A DNA stretch of 64,000 nucleotides from Carnegiea gigantea (Eukaryota; Streptophyta; Magnoliopsida; Caryophyllales; Cactaceae): contig JAKOGI010000004.1 of NCBI GenBank assembly GCA_029747015.1, forward strand, positions 1,645,001-1,709,000, written 5' to 3'. Shown piece by piece: positions 45,401 to 55,635 of the stretch. Both the position numbers and the translations under genes were made by a program. The first letter of the stretch is position 1; every line of letters begins with the position of its first letter. Below the pieces are notes generated by a model. That model had not been told where the DNA came from. It saw nothing but the letters and a program-made list of their open reading frames with translations, and did not search any database.

Positions 45401-46438
45401 CTTGGCTTAAATTAGAGTTAGGTCTGATAGCTACTTGTGCGAGTGCCTGATTTATTTTTATGTTTTAAACTTTCTTTTCAGAAGAAAATATGCTAATTAA
45501 TGTTAAGGGGACGAAAGAATTTAATATATCTATTGATTATTTATGCAAGAACTTATCCCTGAGTTGCTTTCCATTCATTTCATCTCTAACTTCACTATAA
45601 GCAATTTTTCTTACCGGTTGCATGTAGATACGAGATTGTTATGAGTTAAACTGTTTACAATTGTATGCCGAGGATCCCCCAGGCCCGTCTTCACACACAT
45701 TGTAAAAAAGCACATTGTACCTTTTTTTTCCTTAAAAAGTTTAGGGCCTAATCCCTATGCATTAGTAAAGTTTTTGCCTAACCCTGATTTGTCTACCTAG
45801 GTAGGTCAGGCACTGTAAATTCACGTTAGGACACTCATTCAGTATATAGTAGATGCTCATGTGGTATACAGTGAAAGTGTTTGTTTGGCTTGTTTTACGG
45901 TGGTATAAATGAAATTTTACCTTATTTATGTGTCCGTGATGAACTGTGCTTATTTCTTGATATTAAAAAAATTGCTTACCATGATAAGGGTTAAATACTT
46001 ATTGGTACATATATAAAATGCTCATTACTATATGAAGTGATTGCTCATCACTGAATATGAAAGTTGTAGAGTTACCTAAATGATGCTTTATATGACATGG
46101 AGCCAATGTTTGCTATGATATAATAAGTTTAAGTATGATATTATTTCATGTGTAGCAAAAATACCACAACCTTAATTTATGAGACCTTCTAATAAAATTT
46201 AATTAAGTTTTGAGATAAGATATAATACGTACTGTTAAAAATACTTATCATGAAAAGGATCAAATGTTTATTAATACATATGTTATTAATGCCCTATGAA
46301 GTGATTTTTCATCACCACAAGTATTATAGTTCTTTGAATAGATGCTTATCACAATAAGGAGTAAATGTTATCTCTAATGAAATTCTCATCAAGCGCAGGC
46401 CATTGTGTCTCTAGATCGTGATTACAACTTGGTCTACT
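42475..46438. other. Intergenic DNA, no gene seen
   Basis: AT-rich. Around 44040-44460 there is a degenerate stretch with GAGCTCGAGC-like and AAGCTTGAGC words that resembles a MITE of the TTGAGCCGAGTTGGC type. Open frames at 44178-44481 and 44944-45156 show no domain. Confidence 0.45.
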
Positions 46439-46441
46439 TTA

Positions 46442-47106
46442 GACCTGATCAAATTGAGGGTCAGGTCAGGTTGGGTTGAGGGTCAGGTCAAAAGGGTCAG
46501 TATGCAAGATTTGCTCGATCCTAACCCTACTCGATCATTGTGTGAGTCGGCATACCTTTGATACTGACCCTAATCCTAAGGGTACCCTGGGGCCATTGGG
46601 TCATATCCAACCCTCAAACCTTATCCACATAGAAAATGAAATTTTTCATTGAGTTTTATTTTTATCATAAAATTCAACATTAAACATCCTAATAAACAAA
46701 ATGTCAAACGACAATATAATATTCCAATGAAATGTATCGTAATTATATACATTTTAATGTGTAATTTAAGTGATTAAACGATTACTCCAAACAATATCAG
46801 AAAGGAAGCATTAAAAGGATAAGAGCTAGTGAGATTTGGAGAACTAAAAGAGGAGAGGCTAAGAGGGGATGAGAAAGTAGAAAGCAAAAATGCTTTGAAC
46901 AAATGAAACCCAAAGTGTTCTACTTTGAGTTTAAATTTTAATTTTTTTTTTTTTTAAAGTGAGGGTCAGTGTGTTGGGTTAGAAGGTCAAAACTTTTATC
47001 CAAACTTACCTTCATTATAGTCGAGTATCCTCAATTTAAGGGTGATAACCAAAGAGGCCGACCATTTTTTAGGGTTGGGTCGGCGTCCCACCCTATTGAT
47101 CAGGCC
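46442..47106. mobile_element. Probable 665-bp MITE
   Basis: The left end GACCTGATCAAATTGAGGGT pairs with the complement of the right end, GGCCTGATCAATAGGGTGGG. The subterminal regions are rich in GGGTCAGGTC and GGTTGGGTCGG words. The target duplication is unclear (TTA at left, TAC at right). Confidence 0.55.
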
Positions 47107-47118
47107 TACTCTACTTAT

Positions 47119-47160
47119 CAGTGGCGGATCTATGTGGAGTCTAGGGGTGCCCCCCTCCTC
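47119..47160. mobile_element. Orphan hAT terminus
   Basis: CAGTGGCGGATCTATGTGG followed by GTCTAGGGGTGCCCCC is the usual left-end phrase of a common plant hAT family and resembles the end at 4470. No matching right end was found within about 2 kb. Confidence 0.5.
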
Positions 47161-49374
47161 AAAAAAAATCTAATGAGCTATATTTTGAACTATATGGGTA
47201 TATATGGACACTTCTAAAATGGGTTGTTTAAGAGATGGACATAGTGTTAGTAGCAAAACCATATAATCAATTGGTGGATATAAACATAATGCACAATTTA
47301 TATATATAAAAAAAAGAACATAATACATTGGACATATTATATTATCATGATCTTATCAACTTATCATAATTTATTACTTATTAAAGTTAGTGGTGAGTTT
47401 TGATCAATATTGATCACTAATAATAAGTGATACATCAATCTTGATGTGTGTTAGTGAATACTGATGAGTGTTGATAAGTATTGATATTAGAAAATTGTAA
47501 TTGGGAAACAAGATTTAAGTGTTGTTGAATGCTAATCATTACTGATGAGTAATGATATTAACAATAATTGCCTATAATAAGTTGAAAAAAACAGGCCCTT
47601 AGAATAGGATAAATGAACAAATTATTTAACAGTAGCCCTTAATTAGAGTCCCATACTAATAGTTAGTCGCAAATGGAGAAGAGAGTAAATCTATATCTCA
47701 AATGATGGACCACAATATATATTATTGTTTGTGTTTTTATTTTGTTGGGATAAGTATGAGGTGTAAGGATGCTTACACCTAAATCAATCCAGACCATGCA
47801 AAAGCGGAGCACGCACTTGGAATTATTATTGTTGTATATATATGACCGTAAAAAGTCAACGTAGAATGGATTTGACTATAATCTAACTACTTAACTCTCA
47901 AATATTTTACTAATTGTACTAATTGGCACCCATCGTATTATTTGGTACATATTAGACTTGAAGTATCTTCCTAAATAAGACATCTTACCATTTGAATCTT
48001 ATGCAATCAGAGCTTAATTATTATTATGTCATATAATCCTCTACCATTATAAAACTTTTAAAATGTGCTACCAAACTAATAAAGTCGGCTCATAAATCAT
48101 ACTCAGCTGACAAATTTGAGAGATGTAGTTAAAAAAAAAAACATTACAAGCCAAAAATTTTGTAGGAAGTTTCCCAACATCACATGGAACTGCGTCTTGT
48201 TGCTAATTAATTACGTACAAATAATTAGTACAAACAATGACAACTTTAAACTCTAATGTCCATACATAAAAAAGCATAATTAATGATAGAACATTTATAA
48301 TTATGTCTTTTTTTATTAATTATGGATGTACTTTTTGTCGTACGTGAAAACGATTACCGTTGAAATTCCATTGTGCAGAAATTTTGTCTCTTTGAAAAAT
48401 CTGAGGGGGGTTGGGTGGTGATGAGACGACGCGACCAAACATGGCCTTATGACTTGTGACTTGTGACTTACCCGGTCAAAGGAGGCCCCACACGCCTTAG
48501 CTACAGTTTGACATTTTTACCGTACTGCTTCTCCGTACCGTTTACTTTTGACTAAAATGTTGGAATGCTATGGAATAAAAATTGTTTCAAATTTATAATT
48601 ACTAGTTAGATTGACTTTAATTAACAAAGGATCATGATGTTAAATAGATTTAAAAGTTTCAATAAGGAATTAAAAGAGCGTAATATATATTATATAAGTT
48701 GTTTTAATTAACTTCAATTCCACATATTATATATACAGAAGATTGATCAAGTATGTAGCAACGGATATAAAAATTTTGTATAATTAATGGTGTCTAATTT
48801 CCAAATAATTTATATTTTATAAGTAGCAATCAATCTTTTGGGGTTCAAGTTAAAATTTCTAAGGATCTTTTCTATAAAATCTTAGATATTTTCTTGAGCT
48901 AATGGGTGCCAGGACAATCGGTGATAACATTTGTATGGGTTGGTCTCAATCATCATACTCATCTTACATTTATTTCATCTGGTAATACTCATAGACATGC
49001 CATGCTATGTAAAAAAAAAAGGGGATCTTCTAAACAACTAGTGTTTTATTACCTTGAAAAGAAGGGGGAAAAAACAGCTTTTGATGGCTATTGATCATGA
49101 ACCATGGTGCGATTGGGCATGTGTTTATGGCCAAAGTTAAAAAAAGGAAATGGGTTTTTAGGGGGTAAATTGGAGAGTTAGAGCTCACTTGTCTGGAATT
49201 TAATGTGCTAGGTTAGAGCTCACTTGTGTTGGACTGTGGTGTGCTACCAAAGTTGAGTAAATAACATCATTTCTTTTTTTGGTTTTTGGGCCTTTGTTAT
49301 CAGGGTTGAGATACTATTGGCCTATAAGGGGACGAAGTTCTTCCATCACATATTTTTTCTATTCATAAAACTCG
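47161..49374. other. Intergenic DNA, no gene seen
   Basis: AT-rich with short GATGAGTGTTGATAAGTATTG-like repetition at about 47380-47560. No coding signal. Confidence 0.45.
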
Positions 49375-49916
49375 GGTTAGGATTGATTAGGATTTGAGTG
49401 AAAACAATAAGGAATCATAAAATATGATAATAACAAGATAAGATAATAAACACTAAGATTTACGTGGAAAATCCTAAACGGGAAAAACCACGGGCGACGA
49501 TGATCGAAAAATTCACTATGATGATGGGAGAGTATAGAATTGATCTCAGAGCGGTATGTGCTCAAAAGAGATCAACTAGAGATTACAAATTCACTTAGAA
49601 TGCCATATCTCAAAACCAGCTGAATAGTGGAACTATTGACTTATCAAAGAAAAGAACAGTCTTCTAGATGCTTGAGTGATGCTTATGTGTTGTTGAAGTG
49701 TTTGATATAGTTGGAACAAAAGGCTAGGCCCCTTATAAAGAAATCAAATGGTCAAGATCGAGGAAACCCTAGCAAAAACAGTCGTCGCACTCACTATGGA
49801 CTGTGAGGCCACTGGAAGGCTGCATCTAAAACGTATTTGGCCATGGAACATGGCCAAGACCTCTGGTCCTCCGTGGTGGATTGGAGAACAAAATTTAGGC
49901 CACCTGAAGCTCAACA
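49375..49916 (-). repeat. 3' LTR of second gag-only element
   Basis: It runs from TGTTGAGC (minus strand, at 49916) to a mutated end at 49375 where TGTTAGG has become GGTTAGG on the + strand. It aligns with 51276-51840 along its length but lacks about 24 bases of the U3 there. Confidence 0.8.
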
Positions 49917-50111
49917 ATCTCCATTTTGGACCAAATTCACCAACACTTGTAAAGAATACAGCCAAAGGAGCCCGAAGGGTAGAGCTCCACAGGGCGGATC
50001 CCGAAGGACATTAAGCGAACCGAACCTCAGTGGAGTTCAAAGGATGCTTGTACTTAGCACTGGGAAGTGGCTTCATGGACTTTTCTCTCTCATATAGTCT
50101 GCCACAGTAGA

Positions 50112-51250
50112 TCATTGCAGGACATAGAGGCTTCCCTGCCTCAGACCCTTTAACAAAATTCAAGTGCCCTTGAAAATCTTTAGAACTCTACCTTCAGCTA
50201 AATATGTGCACCCCCTTGGATTCAAGGGTGCATAAAGAAATGAGGTTGCGCTTCAAGTCAGGAACGTGACGAACACTCGATGAGGTCCTGACAACACCAT
50301 CAAGGGTTTTAATTTTAGTAGTACCAATTCCAGCGAGATTACACCGGGCATTGTTGCCTATGTGAACAACAGTTGAGTCAACTGAATCATATGTTAAAAA
50401 CCAATCCTTATGAAGGCACATATGATTGGCACACCCAAAATCAAAAATCTAATCAGAAACGCTCCCCTTTTCAATAGAGGTAGCAAACAAAAACATTACC
50501 ATTAGAATCAGATTCAACAAAGGTAGCCTTAGCAAGTTCATGAGGGTGTGAATGTGAATTATCTTGTTTCTCCCTCTTGTTTGTCAACTTAAAACACTCA
50601 GAAATTACATGCTCTGACTTTCTACAACAATGACAGGATTTGTTGGACTTACGTTTCTCAAACTTTGATTTAGAAGTATTTCTTTTATCAAAGGATTCAG
50701 CCCTCGTTAATAAGCCTTGACATCCTCAAATGACAAAATGTCATTGTTAATATATAACAACATTCTTTTAAAATGCTTTATAAAAGGCATACAATGAGAT
50801 AACCAACAATATCGTTTTATCCTCATCCTTGATTTTCACATCTAGATTTTTCAGATAAAAAATAATAGAATTGAACTCATCAAGGTGGTTTTGGATAGGA
50901 GTACCTTGTGCCATGAAAAACGTGTCTAGACGTTCCTTTAGACGAATCTTGCTTGTTAGGCTCTTGGTTATATATGACGCTTCTAATTGAAGATAGAGAT
51001 CTGCTGTGGTAGCCTTATCCAGAACTTCCCGGAGAACATGAGTTGTCAAGCATAATTGAATCGTCGAGAGAGTCTTTTCATCAAACTACGCCCACTATTC
51101 ATTTGTCATGGTAGCAAGTTTATTGGTTTTACCACCAAGAGCTTTCTTTAATCCATTATGGGTGAGAATGGCCATCATCTGGACCTTACAAATATTGAAA
51201 CTCATCTTCCCATCAAATTTGGAAATATCGAATTTTGGGACTGTTGTCAT
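50112..51250 (-). pseudogene. gag-protease remnant of second gag-only element
   Basis: The frame starts at an ATG at 51250 with a copia gag beginning VPKFDISKFDGKMSFNI. Two early stops follow (about 51095-51105), then LCLTTHVLREVLDKATTADL and KIRLKERLDTFFMAQGTP. The zinc-knuckle part is degraded, and the protease remnant with FLTYDSVDSTVVHIGNNA lies at about 50365-50420. A stop at 50112-50114 ends the frame. Integrase and reverse transcriptase are absent by deletion, not by mutation. Confidence 0.85.
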
Positions 51251-51261
51251 CCTATCACTAG

Positions 51262-51273
51262 GCTCTGATACCA
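51262..51273 (-). promoter_or_regulatory. Primer-binding site, initiator tRNA-Met
   Basis: TGGTATCAGAGC on the minus strand, two bases from the LTR end, as in the other copia elements here. Confidence 0.9.
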
Positions 51274-51275
51274 CT

Positions 51276-51840
51276 TGTTAGGATCAGTCAAGATTTGAGT
51301 GAAAACAGCAAGGAATCACAAAAATATGATAGTAACAAGACAAGAGAACAAATACCAAGATTTACGTGAAAAACCCTAAATAAGAAAAACAACGGACGAC
51401 GATGAACCAAAAATCTACTATGGTGATGAGAGAGTACATAATTGATCTCAGAGCGATGTGCCCTAAGAAGAGATCAACTAGTGATTATAAATTCACTCAT
51501 AACGCTCTCTCTCAAAACAAGAATAGTGGAACTTTTGGCTGATTAAAGAGAAGAATAACTTTCTAGATGCTCGAATGATGCTTTGTATATCGTTCATATG
51601 TTTGATATCTCTTGGAGCCTAAGGCTGGGCCCCTTATAAAGAAATCAAAGGGTCGAGATCGAGGAAACCCTAGCAGAAACAGTTGTCGTGCTGACCACGG
51701 ACCGTGGTCTGACCCACAAACTGTCCGTGGAGGCCACTGGAAGCCGCTACTGAAGCGCATTTGGCCACGAAACGTGGCCATGACATCTGGTGCTCCGTGG
51801 TTGACTGGAAAACGGAATTTAGGCCACACGAAACCCAACA
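51276..51840 (-). repeat. 5' LTR of second gag-only element
   Basis: The LTR starts TGTTGGGTTTCGTGTGGCC (minus strand, from 51840) and ends TAACA at 51276. Its U3 contains the dyad CACGGACCGTGGTCTGACC region (about 51700) and a TATAAGG promoter-like word. Confidence 0.85.
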
Positions 51841-52045
51841 ACTTGAATTTGATATCTTGCTTGATGGAAACAAGTGTCAAACTATTTGAGTCAAGCTGTA
51901 TTGGTCGTAAATAACATCATTGTGGAAGAGGATTGTTGGTTGTTGATGTAAAGCTAAAAAAGAAGTATATTAAATAAATGACTTTCTTTGTAATAGGGGA
52001 TACACCACAAATATTAATGTAAATTTATTTTGTACATATTAATAT
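51841..52045. other. Short spacer with a recurring motif
   Basis: Contains GTGTCAAACTATTTGAGTCA at about 51875, which recurs near 61286 and in looser form near 61601. Confidence 0.6.
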
Positions 52046-52270
52046 TGTAGAGATTACATTATTTCCTTTAATTAATCAGTTAGTTAGAGGTTGTTAGAGG
52101 TTATTAGACCACTCGAAGGGGGTTAGGAAGCAGCTCACTGTATATATACATGCATACTGTTGGATTCATTGTGTAGGAAAAATGAAATATGATTTTTCCC
52201 TCCATTTTTCTACACTCTCTCTCTCTCTCTCTCTCTCTCTAGTTTGTTACTTTTCACATGGTATCAGAGC
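52046..52270 (+). mobile_element. Copia LTR plus primer-binding site, lone 5' end
   Basis: A 213-bp LTR begins TGTAGAGATTACA and ends TTTTCACA at 52258, immediately followed by TGGTATCAGAGC (52259-52270), the initiator tRNA-Met site. It contains TATATATACATG and a CT14 microsatellite (about 52214-52241). No gag or pol and no second LTR follow, so it is either a truncated copia end or part of a miniature (TRIM-like) element whose right half is lost. Confidence 0.7.
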
Positions 52271-52829
52271 TCACGGTTGAGCTCCTAGATTCTTTCTATG
52301 CTATTGGTCGGCTACTTTGAGTCAACAGCTGATTCATCTCAATCAACTCTATATCTCTTTCCATCTGATTGATTGCTTTGTTTTTCAATCGATCAATTCT
52401 ATATTCTTTTGAGTGTCCATTCCATTACCAAGTTTCACACACTTTGTATTTAATTTCATATATGCTAGTAAAAATAAAGTATTTTAAATTTAGTTAATGA
52501 TCGCCTTGCAGATAAAAGGTAGACGGAACATGATCTTGCTCATTGGTATAGTTTATGGATGCCCCAAATGCCAAAGGTAGTTCTATTTTGACCATTTGAG
52601 GCCTATATATGTGTATCTATCTTGACTCAAATATAATATAGTTACCTATATTACCTCTTTTATTTCCTGAAGAAAAAGAGCATGTGATAGTTTTTGGCCT
52701 ACCTTGCTATGTACGTCTAAAGACATTTTTTTTTTTTTTAATATGTAGAAACGGGTCAAAACAAGAGAATTCTAGGGAATTAAAAATAAAAAGAAACGGA
52801 AAATTTATGTCTCTTAACTTATCATATAT
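52271..52829. other. Non-coding DNA after the lone LTR
   Basis: AT-rich; the first ~120 bases could be the leader of the former retroelement. An open frame at 52684-52872 has no family match and runs into the Helitron-like repeat. Confidence 0.4.
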
Positions 52830-54746
52830 CATATCATATATATATATTAAAAGTTGGATGGAATCAATGTAAGAGTACCATGTGTCATGCCACTTTGGAT
52901 GCCATATATAATGTCGCGTAGAATTAATTAGCTACATAAAAATAATGTCCATTTATGGTTTAACTAATGCAATTATATATTTATTTTAAAAAATGACTTT
53001 TTGCATATCTTATATATTTATAAATATGCTAGAATAAAATATTCATTGCATTAATCATATCATATCATATATATATATATTAAAAGTTGGATACAAATCA
53101 TGTATGAATGATATGTAGCATGCTGATGTGGCATATAACAATGAATTGGCAAGTTATAATTGGTAGATGTTAGTTGACTCATATTAATTAACATTAATGT
53201 TATTAACTAGGATTTACTAACCTTCCAAAGGGGGGAAAAAACTAGGATTTACTATATATTATCATCTATGTTATTACTTTGCAGTTGAAATTTAATTAAA
53301 AAAAACTAACTACATAGGCATTTGAATAGTCACACAAAAGTAATGCTAATTTAACACAATGTTACATATTCTCATCAAAAATGACAGGATTATGACTTGC
53401 ATATTAAAGGTTAAAAATTTGACCTAATTCAACAAATAATTTTAATGTTAAAAAAATGTAATTTTAAGTGATCTAATTGAGAGTAAGAAAAAACATATAC
53501 ATGCCTCCATAAACTATTACCATAGCATAATAGTTATTTTATCACACAAAAATTAACTTATTTTAATAAATTAGTATATTTTAATTATTTTTTAGTAATA
53601 AAATTAACTCATGTCCTTGCATAGTAAGGGATCTAACACTAGTATATATATTAAAAGTTAGATTGAACTTACATATGAGCGACAGGTAAGCTTGCCATGT
53701 AAGATACCACATATGAATGAATAGTTATGTGAGATACTTTAATGCAACATAGGATGCTACATGAGATTTAAAATAAAAAAGAGGCTATGGGGATGAATGT
53801 AAATTTAATACAATATTAATTCTATTTAATAAGGTAGCTTTCCACATACCTTTCTATTATTTAATAATGAAATTTAATCATAAAATATATATGATTAATA
53901 ATGCAAATACAACAAAAAATGTGAGTTAGATATTGACTAAGAATAAAAAAGTATATTATTGGTAGGAAAAAAACTAAAAAAGACTCGCTTTACTTTTGCA
54001 TCAACAAAATAATATGATACATCAATTTATCGTTTTTTAATAAAAAATCTATTCTCCTAATAATATATTAAAAAATTATTTAACTTACACCCTTACATCG
54101 TAAGGGTATAACCCCAGTATATATTAAAAGTTGGATACAAATCATGTATGAATGACATCTGGTATGCTGATGTGGTATAAAACAATGAATTGATAAGTTA
54201 TAATTGATGGATGTTAGTTGACTCGCATTAATTAATATTAATGTTATTAACTAGGATTTACTAACCTTCCAAAGGGGGGAAAAAATAGGATTCACTATAT
54301 GTTATTACATATGTTATTACTTTACGGTTGAAATTTAATTAAAAAAACTAACTACATAGACATTTGAATAGTCACACAAAAGTAACGCTAATTTAACACA
54401 ATGTTCCATTACATTAAAAGACTTGATCACTTAATAAATAATTTATGCAATAATTAGTAGAATAGTAACATATTCTTATAAAAAATGACAGGATTATGAC
54501 TTGCATATTAAAGATTAAAAATTTAACCTAATTCAACAAATAATTTTAATGTCAAAAAAATGTAATTTTAAGTGATCTAATTGAGAGCAAGAAAAAACAT
54601 ATGCATGCCTCCATCAACTATTACGATAGCATAATAGTTATTCTATCACACAAAAATTAACTTATTTTAATAAATTAGTATATTTTAATTATTTTTTAAT
54701 AACAAAATTAACTCATATCCTTGCATAACAAAGGATATAACACTAG
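52830..54746 (+). mobile_element. Head-to-tail row of Helitron-like units
   Basis: Units start with ATATATTAAAAGTTGGAT (about 52841, 53083, 53650, 54120) and end with a short hairpin and CTAG-type terminus: CCTTGCATAGTAAGG then CACTAG (to 53642), CCTTACATCGTAAGG then CCCAG (to 54117), and CCTTGCATAACAAAGG then CACTAG (to 54746). The units at about 53070-53642 and 54118-54746 are close relatives; the middle unit 53643-54117 differs; the first (about 52830-53069) is partial. A 3' hairpin before CTAG and a TA-rich start are Helitron hallmarks. No Rep/helicase gene is present. Confidence 0.7.
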
Positions 54747-54993
54747 TTTTACTTAATAGGTGAAGAATTACGGTATAATTTTACAAGGGAAAAAAAAAAA
54801 GAAGTGCACTTAACTAGAACAGGAGTTTCTCTGTCACTTTCTAACTGCTTAGGACTTTTGTCCATTGATTACTGCATTATGGCCTCGCGTTGATCACTAA
54901 TTGAAATGATAAAAATTATAGCGATGATCTTTTATCATTTTTAATGAAAATTGAAGAACGTTATTGATATAATTAATATAGGCTAGGTAATTT
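54747..54993. other. Spacer before the full-length copia element
   Basis: AT-rich; no feature recognised. Confidence 0.5.
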
Positions 54994-54998
54994 TATGA

Positions 54999-55609
54999 TG
55001 TTGGGTTTTGTGGCCCAAAATTCAAGTACCGGCACGGTGGGACCGTGCTACACAAGACACGGGCGTGTCAAGACGAAGAACGTCTAGTCGAAGAGGACAG
55101 AAAAATGGCACAGGGGTGTCGTGCCATGTGGCACGGGGTGACCGTGCCATGTGGCACGGTCGTGCCCCGTGTTTTTACGCCGCCTCTCTCAGAAGGCGGT
55201 TAGAGTTCTGTTCGAGGGGGGATTCCACCTGACGGCTAGGGTTGCATGCTAAAGGGGAAAACCCTACTGTTTAGACCCTATATAAAGAGGGTCAGGCCTA
55301 GGATCTGAAATATCTCCAGTACTCATACATACATTGAGAGGTAGAAGTACTTTGTGTGAGATTACAATAGAGAGGTTGTAATTCTACTCTTAGATCAAAT
55401 CACTGTGGTGATTGTGATCGTGTTGTATTCTTCCTTCTCATAGTGAATTGTTCTGGTGCTGTCGCCGTCCGTGGTTTTTCCCGCATTGGGTTTTTCACGT
55501 TAAATCTCTTGTCTTCTTACTTCTGTTTTCTGTTATTCACTTGAATTCTAAATTTCTAATTCATCCTATTGCTTCCGCTATTATTGTTACTCTGATATTA
55601 ATCCTAACA
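54999..55609 (+). repeat. 5' LTR
   Basis: 611 bp, TGTTGGG...CTAACA. It carries two CGTGCCATGTGGCACG-type palindromes (about 55118-55166) and a promoter-like CTATATAAAG at about 55279-55288. Confidence 0.95.
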
Positions 55610-55611
55610 AG

Positions 55612-55623
55612 TGGTATCAGAGC
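55612..55623 (+). promoter_or_regulatory. Primer-binding site, initiator tRNA-Met
   Basis: TGGTATCAGAGC lies two bases after the 5' LTR. Confidence 0.95.
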
Positions 55624-55635
55624 TTTGGTTATAGG

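Larger units (their letters stand above)
49375..51840 (-). mobile_element. Second gag-only copia element, both LTRs present
   Basis: On the minus strand: 5' LTR 51276-51840, primer-binding site 51262-51273, gag-protease remnant, a junction to the last pol codons at about 50062-50100, a polypurine tract next to 49917, and the 3' LTR 49375-49916. The flanks ACTCG (49370-49374) and ACTTG (51841-51845) form a one-mismatch 5-bp target duplication. The total is 2466 bp. The two LTRs differ by well over 10 percent by eye, so the insertion is much older than the element at 54994. The LTR sequence is a different subfamily from copy 1, yet the internal structure is the same. Confidence 0.85.

Noticed and set aside
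51563..51914. Overlapping open frames on both strands near 51.6-51.9 kb
   Set aside because: They fall in the LTR of the second gag-only copia element and are chance frames.
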